Shown here: positions 56,451 through 64,000 of the stretch, piece by piece
Layout: every line of letters starts with the position of its first letter
Numbering within the stretch: position 1 is the first letter of the stretch
NCBI GenBank assembly: GCA_949752735.1
Contig: OX457052.1
Span: 39,479,551-39,543,550 of the forward strand
Source of the DNA: Lumbricus terrestris
Taxonomy: Eukaryota > Annelida > Clitellata > Crassiclitellata > Lumbricidae
Direction of reading: 5' to 3'
Length of the DNA: 64,000 bases
Notes under the pieces: generated by a model
What the model was told of the DNA's origin: nothing
What the model saw: only the letters and a program-made list of their open reading frames with translations
The model's database searches: none
Translations under genes and position numbers: made by a program

Positions 56451-58852
56451 TTAGGATTTCTTCTCTGGAACTACTTTGTCAAATTCGTCCAGAAACTTTT
56501 CCTGCTTCACTGAAAATATTGTGTAAAAATCTAGCAAGCAGTTAAGGAAAACATTGTTCATCAAACAACAATTGCATTTCTTATTCACAATGAGGGCAAA
56601 ATTGTCCCTACAATTATGAGCTGCAAAGTTTTCACTTTTGAAGTTGTTGAATTTACTTGATACATCAGATGCATCACCAGAAGTAATATTAGCATTAGTT
56701 TAACGACACATGAGATAAGAAAGATGACCATCCTCATTTATGCAAGCCTAAGACTGGCACTGCGTGGCACTATGGTATGAATATGCAACACTGGAGTTGA
56801 CACATTAGACAACTATTTTAAACTTAAACCTGATGTCTGGAAGACTGGAATACTTGTCCTGGTCTGACTCAGTGCTGCCCAACTTTTTCATGCATTTAAG
56901 AAACTGAATGATCTTAATATATATAGTCGTGCAGAGAATGGCTTGTTGAAAGCTGAAATGGACGGATGTCTATAAAAGCTTAGCGGAAAGTCCTGTTGAA
57001 GTCTGCAATCATCTATGTTGGCTTAAACCACCTCTCACTCCATAATGATGCAATACGATGGAATACGATCGTTCCATGTTGGTTGGGTTCTACGAGTGTC
57101 AGTGGTGACTTCTTCAGACACGTAAGCAACAGATGATTACACATTTCTATGGGACTTTGCGAGCAACTTAACATTTTCGGAATAATAACAATACCCTGTA
57201 TAGCAGTGATTTTCAATCGGGGTTCCACGGACGTCGACCAGGGGTTCCGCGGCAGTTTGATGGAAAATTTTATGGTGCCAACTGAAATCACAGAAGTATT
57301 AGCAGTGAATAGATTATTATGTAAATGCATTGTTGTTTTATATAATTATGTTAATGTTGTTTTGTAGAATTATGTCGTTATAGCTCATTAGGTCTAGGCC
57401 TACTTGTTATTCGGAGGGCACCTGCATTATATGGGAATCTAATGGCCTTTAAGCATATAGATTGCTCATACCGTATGATGTGTTTCCATCAATCAAGTCG
57501 GACAATCACAAACAAAGCATTTTAATTATTGGTTTTAAACTATTTGAGCTGGTGCGTTTCCATCAATCCAGTCGGACAATCACAAACAAAGAATTTTTAA
57601 ATCATTGCTTTTAAACTATTTGGACTGTTCTGAAGAAACAGAATCTGCTGAGCATGCACTAGACCCACGACTTGTTTGATTTATTCTTCTTTTCATTCGT
57701 TCATTTTGAAAGCCAGTAGTTAAGTTTCTTATCCAGCCTAGCGGATAATTATTCAAATTTTTGCAAATGAAAATCTGAGCCTTAAGCCTTTAGAATCTTT
57801 AATCGGCAGACCTATAATTATAGGCTACTCACTATTTGCTTTTCGGAAAATCATATACGATGTGCGAAACAAAAATCACGCAAAAGTGTGATTGCTGTGA
57901 CAGCAGCACTTTTTCTGTTGCAGCGACATAACAAGCAAAGGAAGCCAAAATTCTTCAAATAAGCTGAAGCCAATCAGCCCCCTATTTCTTCGTGTCACTC
58001 ACAACGCACATGGCGGTTGAGCTCCAAATGCTTTTTTAGGCTGAAGACGAATCGCTATGTGTCTGCCTATAATAGACCTACGTGACGTGTTTTATATCTA
58101 GGCCTACGACGTGTCCAGGATTTAAACCAGGCACACACAAAATTCACAGAAAACTTGAGGAACAACTTGTCCATAGCACTGATCCAGAATAGACCGTATT
58201 TCGATTTTTCAATATTCCATCCATAATGGATAGTTGGCGAAATTGAGCAGAAATGCAGACTTTGTTCTTTGACAGTGTTTTGTGCACTGGGTCTATACTT
58301 TTAGAGTTTTTAGGCATGTATTTGTAACGCGACAGACTGCACCAGAAGTGCAAGTAATGTACAATATTACATTGTTTTACAAGTTACAACTGTAGGCTAG
58401 GCTGTGTATGCTCTATCTTGAAATACTGAATGGTGAAACACGAGTGTTCCGCGAGCAAATGCGTGCTTCGAGAAAGGTTCCGCCACTAGAAAAACGTTGA
58501 AAACCACTGCTGTACAGTGTACACATTGTTCAGTTTCTCTACCATCACAAAGGCTGGTGAGCATTGCATTCTAAAGTTGTTACTTGCACATCCCTTAATA
58601 ATGTTCTGTCACATAGAAGTACGCTGAGTGTATGATAGCGCTAGATATTTTGTGGCAAAGGATACATATACCGAGCACTCCAGCGCCTATTAAAAGGCCT
58701 GTCAGCTTGTTTCTGGATCTCATGACTTTCATGTCTTTTGCTCGGTCAAAGTTCATCTGCTCCAGTTTCTTAACGAAATGCTGATCGGAAGCGTTGAGTT
58801 TGTTAAACTCTTTTGACATATCCACCGCCGGCATTTTCTCGCTGTTCGCCAT
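56451..58852 (-). CDS. COA3: Cytochrome c oxidase assembly factor 3 (COA3/CCDC56/MITRAC12), two exons
   Basis: COA3 is a small single-span inner mitochondrial membrane protein that stabilises newly made COX1 during complex IV assembly. Exon 1 is 58672-58852, starting MANSEKMPAVDMS, and ends in phase 1 before GTATAT. Exon 2 is 56451-56530 and ends VPEKKS then TAA. The joined protein is 86 residues: a basic, helix-prone N-terminal part, a membrane segment around 49-68 (KLTGLLIGAGVLDFYTIFSV), then VKQEKFLDEFD, which matches the family's conserved SxxQEKFLDE region. An in-frame ATG further upstream (58948) was not chosen because the MANSEK start gives the usual short leader. The 2.1-kb intron is interrupted by a hAT element. 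Identification rests on remembered family motifs; the N-terminal third is poorly conserved. Confidence 0.88.
57204..58509. mobile_element. hAT-type DNA transposon, non-autonomous, in the COA3 intron
   Basis: The 1,306-bp element begins CAGTGATTTTCAA and ends with the inverted form TTGAAAACCACTG (one mismatch). It is flanked by CTGTATAG (57196-57203) and CTGTACAG (58510-58517), an 8-bp target duplication with one change. Subterminal GGGGTTCCACGG/GGGTTCCGCGG repeats are typical of hAT ends. No transposase reading frame is visible. Confidence 0.85.
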
Positions 58853-59334
58853 TTTCCTTCCAATGTCAATCAAAGGCCACACAACACATGAACGACGAAG
58901 AGGATTAATTTTTGGTGAGTCAACGTACCATTGCGTCATTGTTACCACTTAGCATCTCCGATTTTAAATCAACTTTAGCATTTTTATCAATAAACCATCA
59001 TACTTGTTAATTAGTTTTAGATGACATTGTCTTGTGTGAATTGAATTTTTCTGTATGATATTTGTTCACAAGAGTGTTGCTTGGCAACTGGTTATATACA
59101 AAATAATTGTACTTACATGTTATCTCTTGCTTACTCACTTACATGCTTACGTGTTTAATGAACAACAGAACAGGATAAAATGCTAGGATACGGATTGGAA
59201 TAAATGAATACTATAAGTGATTGGAACTATCCTCCTATTATATAATCTCAAGATATCAACACTAGGCCTAGGCCTACATAGAAAAAAGGCGAAGTCGAAA
59301 GAACCAGTTTATTCACATTGTAGCCTATAGTAGT

Positions 59335-59897
59335 ATATTCGTTTTAATTTCAAAGACAATCAGGGTGACATACCGCACCAAGTTTACAGATCAGAGATGT
59401 AAAATTATACACAGAAGTAATAATAAAGCTTAGTAATAATAAGTAAGTATATCTTCAAAGTACCAGCTGCAAAACGCACTCTGGTTTACAAGAATAGGCC
59501 TATATAAAACAAAAACATGACACATAAAAAACAAATACAAGACAAATCTGGCAGCCATCAACGGCGCCAATCATATAGCTCAAGCCTATTGATGGTAACG
59601 TCACGACAGAGTCATCTTTAGGCAAAATGTCGCTCGAGAAGCACAAGTAAACCACCGCCGAACTCCTACACGTTGGCTACACGAAGAGTCCAGCCGACAG
59701 TTTCTAGTACCGATTCACGATGATGGTCTTTGGTTTAACAGCATTTTCAGTGTCTACAGAGCCGAGGAGCGTATTAGTGTATTCGTTTAATTTCAAAGTA
59801 AGGCAATCAGGGTGACAGAACGCACCAAGTTACAGGTCAGAGATGTAAAATAATACACAGAAGTAATTATAAAGCGAATAGTAATAATAATGAAATA
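59335..59897. repeat. Pair of direct repeats about 430 bp apart
   Basis: TATTCGTTTTAATTTCAAAG...GCAATCAGGGTGACA...AGAGATGTAAAATTATACAC at 59335-59447 recurs at 59775-59897 with several changes. Their spacing could mark ends of a small element, but no inverted termini were found. Confidence 0.7.
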
Positions 59898-60503
59898 AAG
59901 TTGCCGCAGCCAAGGGTATGTGACGCGCGGGGGCGCCGCCTGTCCTAACGTTTCCACCCCCAAATTAATGGGCTCTACTGTTGCGCGCCCCCTTAAGCGC
60001 GGTTGAGGAAAGCTGGGTCCTAGGTCAAGGGTTTTGGTGTCAATGGTAGCGGGTTCGAATCCTAACCTAGGGTGTGAGCTTCTCTGGTTACCAAATTCCT
60101 CAGGATGAGCCGATATTGGACATATGTCAGCGGTGGCTGTTAAGCTCACAACAGCCCCATTAAATGGGTGCTTATCTGGGTTCGATTCCTCAACTTTTCC
60201 CCAAGCTCCATCACCCACTTTACCTTCAGCTACCGACTTCACCATTGTTTCACATTCTTTCTGGCGGGAACTTAATTGGGCTTGCTGCATGGAAACTAGA
60301 TTCAGCTCTTCGGCTAGACCGATTAAAATGCTACTCTGGCGCTCCATAAACTGTTCTATTGTAGTCATTTGCTTCTGTAATACAGCAGGGTCTAAGTCAT
60401 CAGTATTGTCTGTTGTCCCCAACTCAAGGGTTTCTCTCGGACATAACTCATCTTCCTCTTGTCCTGTCCCTAAGACACTGTCCGTTTCCCTGTCGGAGTC
60501 CAT
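59793..60503 (-). pseudogene. Possible LTR-retrotransposon gag fragment
   Basis: A 236-residue frame begins MDSDRETDSVLGTGQEEDEL and contains a heptad-like helical segment (LQKQMTTIEQFMERQSSILI, GLAEELNLVSMQQAQLSSRQ), as seen at the start of some Ty3/gypsy-type gag proteins. The second half is unlike gag and may be readthrough. No reverse transcriptase, integrase or clear LTR pair was found nearby, so this is a weak call; an ordinary short exon is an alternative. Confidence 0.35.
60000..60075 (+). repeat. Degenerate tRNA-like (SINE-type) segment
   Basis: Contains TGGTAGCGGGTTCGAATCCT, a good B-box-like motif, 3' of AAGCTGGGTCCTAGGTC. No clover-leaf of normal proportions can be drawn by eye, so it is called a SINE-like remnant and not a tRNA gene. 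Confidence 0.4.
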
Positions 60504-60549
60504 TATAATTCGATAGCAGAAATCACTTCACAGTTCTCTATTTAAGTTT

Positions 60550-63500
60550 CATTTATTGTAGAATTAATCAAGCGACTGTCTGTCGTTCATTAGCAATTAT
60601 TTACACAGCCGATAAAATAGAATCAATATTAAAGGTTCACTATTAAGGCCTTCCTAAAACGCCTATGTCCCTTGACTAGCTTAAGTTTTATCAGATCAGT
60701 TCACAGACTGACTATTTCACACCTATCCGATCAGTTCACAGACTGAATATACCACAACTAATATTTGCACCAAAATAGCGATACAAGTTTTATCTAATTA
60801 CACTTAGTTCAGGTTCGAGCTCTATAGATTAGGTTGCCTATACTTCCCTGTTCCCATTGATATTTTAGGACAGCCGATCCACCGTTTTCCGTCCTGTAGA
60901 AAGTTATTGAGTCGTCGGCCGATGCCAGAATTTCTCCGTAGGAAGCGTATTATCAATTTAATTGTTGCCGGAAATCTTCGTAATTACACATCGATTCACA
61001 AGACATCGGAAGAACCTCGTCTTCTACCCGAGAAACTTGCCAGAATCAAAAATACCATCAATTTTACCACGGTTCACGATTTCCACCAGCATAGGTCTTA
61101 CACGATTCAATTCTGTAGCTCGACTGAAGGTTTGCGCGTTAATTTGCCGCAAGAGAGCGCTTTTTGGCGCCTAAAACATCGCGTGATGTCTAACCAATCA
61201 AAAATCGCCGGTGGTGGAAAGTTCCATTGAAAAATGCATGGGAAACTAAATATAGCGATGACCGCATCGATCAGTGCTAAGCATAGCACCCGTGAATTCG
61301 TAATAGAAATAGCGGCCTTACTTAAGTAAATAAGTAAGGTAGCTTGTAGCAACCTGGTTCGCTACACCCCCCACAACTTACTCTTAAATTTACCAGTACC
61401 CTGGTAAATTTAATAATACTTTGGAGCTCGAACCGGATACATAGTACTGGTATATCATCTAGCATGCTACAGCTTACACTGTCTCAGAAGTTACATCAAT
61501 TGGCATAGAAATTTGTACAATGGCTGATTATTAGTCAGTCATAAGGGTTCACATATGCCCAACAACAGCTCTTAACTAACCGAGGTCCTCAAACTGACCA
61601 ACAAAGTACTCTATCAATCTTTTCATTCACATAAACTGTCACAGTTTTTATCATTAATACCTGCCATCAGATTACATACATCATATAGCAATAATATCTC
61701 GGAAAGGTAAAACATAGCAATGCAGGACATAGCATTTCCAAGACAACTCAGTAACACAATTGTATAGTCCACATAAAATAACCAATTGAAATCATATCTA
61801 CATTTCACGACTAGTGTTATATGCTAGATCCCTCGATACTAACTTATAGGAGCCTGGTACATCTAAGCGATAACCTTACTGCTTACAACCAACTCAGTAG
61901 CGTTAAACGAGGAATGGCCAGAACCATGCGGCCTTCTCAATAGTAAAGAGTGTTATAACTATCGTTTCTACCTTCTCATGACTTCCTACCCAAGGGGATA
62001 TCAAATCCAAGATGTCGATCTTATCTTCCATGCCAACTGGTTGTTTCGGTCTGTACTAAGAAGAAGGTTAATCGTTTAACGTAACCCCATTAACTACACA
62101 TAATTACAATCACTTAGCTTAACTACTTTTAGCAATTATCCACAATGAAGCTTAACTACACACTACTTCCAGCAATTGCACGGAACCCTAGCGAGAGAAA
62201 GTCCTCTTAACACATGTAGTCATGTTCCGGCGCCAAATCTTGTATTAATCCGTTATTACATTTTTATACAGCAGTGGCGCTATACAAAATTTCGCATATA
62301 ATAATCACAATCAACAAGAATCGCTATAAAAGAATCAATACCTTACACAATTTTATGGTTATGATACTATACTAAATCTCAGGTACACAAGAGTCTGAGG
62401 CCATAATCCATTTAAACTTGTCATCAAAAGCCACAAAATGGGAAATGCATCTTCAAGCACACTCAGTCGCTCTCATACATACTACCTTACTCTATCCCTC
62501 AGACAATGTTTGATTTCCACAAACCATCTTTTCTACTGCAATCCGAAACCAAGGTTCACCCATTCCCCAAGCCAAACATATACAGCAACTTAAAACTTAA
62601 GCTGTGTTTTACAGGCACGCATTCCTTTTACAACAAGCCACTGTTACAGAGATGAAGCAACGTCAGATCATAAACCTAGGCTACTAATAATGCATACCAA
62701 CATGCACACGTTTCAACATTACATCAAGGCTTAGCTACCTGGATCGAAGAAGGAATTACTGCTCAGTTAAGCATACCCAAGGCATAAAGGATTTATTCCC
62801 ATATCCTATACTAGTCTATTACATTACAATCCTTGCAGGAAGTAGTCTAAGACTGTACGAATTCATCCACAGGCCCAGCTTCACCATTGCATGCAATCTC
62901 CACTGCCTGCTACAGTGATTCTGTCTCTAAGTCTATAATCCAACTTACTCACTAACTCTCAGGGCGATGCTTACAATTGTGTGCTCTACTCAACCTTACT
63001 ACCAATCTAGCACCACATCATCACCAAGTTACTCATTCATCCAATCACACAAGGTTATCCTTCAATCACCACACAGAATGCTAATTACTTCTACCATAGC
63101 ATATTATAATCATAATCTTTTAACTTGCAATCATTATTATGCACATAACATACAAGCACAAAATTTGCCCTTCTTCGTGGCAACAAGAAGCAATTCAAAT
63201 ACTTAGACTGAGTTTAAAACTACCCTTTTTATTTCAACTAAAGGACTACTCTTTAAGCAATACGCTGGAGCTCATACTTACTAAATGTCCTTGTAGCATC
63301 ACATCACTCTACATTACTTTCTTGTAACTGCTACTAAACACTTACTGTAAACATTTTCACATAGTTATAGTCAACTAGCTTACATCAGAAAGCACAGCAT
63401 TTATGCACAAGAAAATAAAACAATGTATTCCCACATCACATAGTTACATATCATCATAAAGCAAATAAAACAGAGAAGATTCTATTCTCCCATCGCTTAC

Positions 63501-64000
63501 TCTCGTCGCCATTACACGACCTGAAGGGATTCTACACGAGACAAGTACAAGTATCTTTACCTGGTTATCTCTTATTTATCTCATTTCTTTATTATTCATC
63601 TCATCTACATAGTTACTTTTATCATCAGAGGACACACATATAATCTGAAACACTTAAGCTACATTTCACACTAATAAAACTATGCATTCTCACATAACCT
63701 ATATCATCATATTACACTTCATTACTGTAATCAACTTTCACATTTTTACACAGTAAGAGAGCACAATATATCAACGCACATTAAAATAAAAATGTAAACC
63801 TAAATCTCAAGGCCACATATAATATCATCAAAACACAACTAAAGCAGAGAAGACCCTATTCTCTATTCACCTACTTGTCGCCATTACGCGACCTACTCCC
63901 CTATCATATCACATTACATCACATTACGCTTGCCACAGTCTCGCCAGCATTGCGAGTCTTTTTCCTCCGGTGAGTTTAGTCATCTGGTCGACATCAGACT
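60550..64000. other. AT-rich repeat region at the right edge
   Basis: No gene recognised. A segment with AGAGAAGATTCTATTCTCCC then TCGCCATTACACGACCT near 63473-63520 recurs at 63845-63892 with changes, each preceded by similar CATATAATCATC-rich sequence, so a block of roughly 370 bp appears duplicated. Around 61325-61380, TAAGTAAATAAGTAAGGTAG and GTAGCAACCTGGTTCGCTAC form short palindromes that could be an element end. Confidence 0.5.

Noticed and set aside
58852..58948. Longer N-terminus for COA3 from the upstream in-frame ATG
   Set aside because: COA3 proteins are short with a brief leader; the upstream 32 residues look non-conserved, and the inner ATG gives the expected size.

Overview
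This is a stretch of an animal nuclear genome: long introns with GT/AG borders, WD40/COPI and mitochondrial assembly genes, and many SINE, LINE, hAT and MITE-like repeats. A REJ/PKD-repeat (polycystin-1 family) protein and the general repeat style suggest an aquatic invertebrate, perhaps a non-vertebrate deuterostome, but I cannot name the species. All four genes I recognise are on the minus strand.

Layout, left to right. 1-7.5 kb: repeat-dense DNA with minisatellites, a CR1/L2-like LINE fragment, dispersed repeat copies and a perfect 67-bp-arm hairpin; no supported gene. 7.5-20.8 kb: the 5' part of a polycystin-1/REJ-like gene. I rebuilt eight exons by matching splice phases: signal peptide, a domain resembling the farnesoic-acid-methyltransferase fold, a trefoil domain, six PKD-like repeats in one 3.1-kb exon, a Ser/Thr-rich linker and a REJ module. 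Its introns hold a hAT transposon with an 8-bp target duplication, a tRNA-derived SINE, LINE debris and triplet microsatellites. Just after exon 7 a 43-bp tandem repeat re-copies the exon end and its splice donor thirteen times. 19.4-22 kb: a 785-bp foldback element between TA dinucleotides in the same gene, then a short MITE upstream of it. 25.4-26.8 kb: an intact, intronless copy of the bifunctional enzyme PFKFB.

33.2-54.3 kb: complete COPA (coatomer subunit alpha), 31 exons. The exon lengths I derived sum to 3,681 bp, exactly 1,227 codons including the stop, close to the mammalian protein. Intron 1 holds a small MITE with telomere-like TTAGGG units. 56.4-58.9 kb: COA3 (cytochrome c oxidase assembly factor 3), two exons, its single intron split by a second hAT element with an 8-bp target duplication. 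58.9-64 kb: repeats, including a possible LTR-retrotransposon gag fragment and duplicated AT-rich segments; no gene recognised.

The genes do not form a pathway: COPA works in Golgi-to-ER transport, PFKFB sets fructose-2,6-bisphosphate levels, COA3 acts in mitochondrial complex IV assembly, and the polycystin-like protein is predicted to be secreted or on the cell surface. The most unusual items are the polycystin-like N-terminal domain order and the tandem splice-donor minisatellite.
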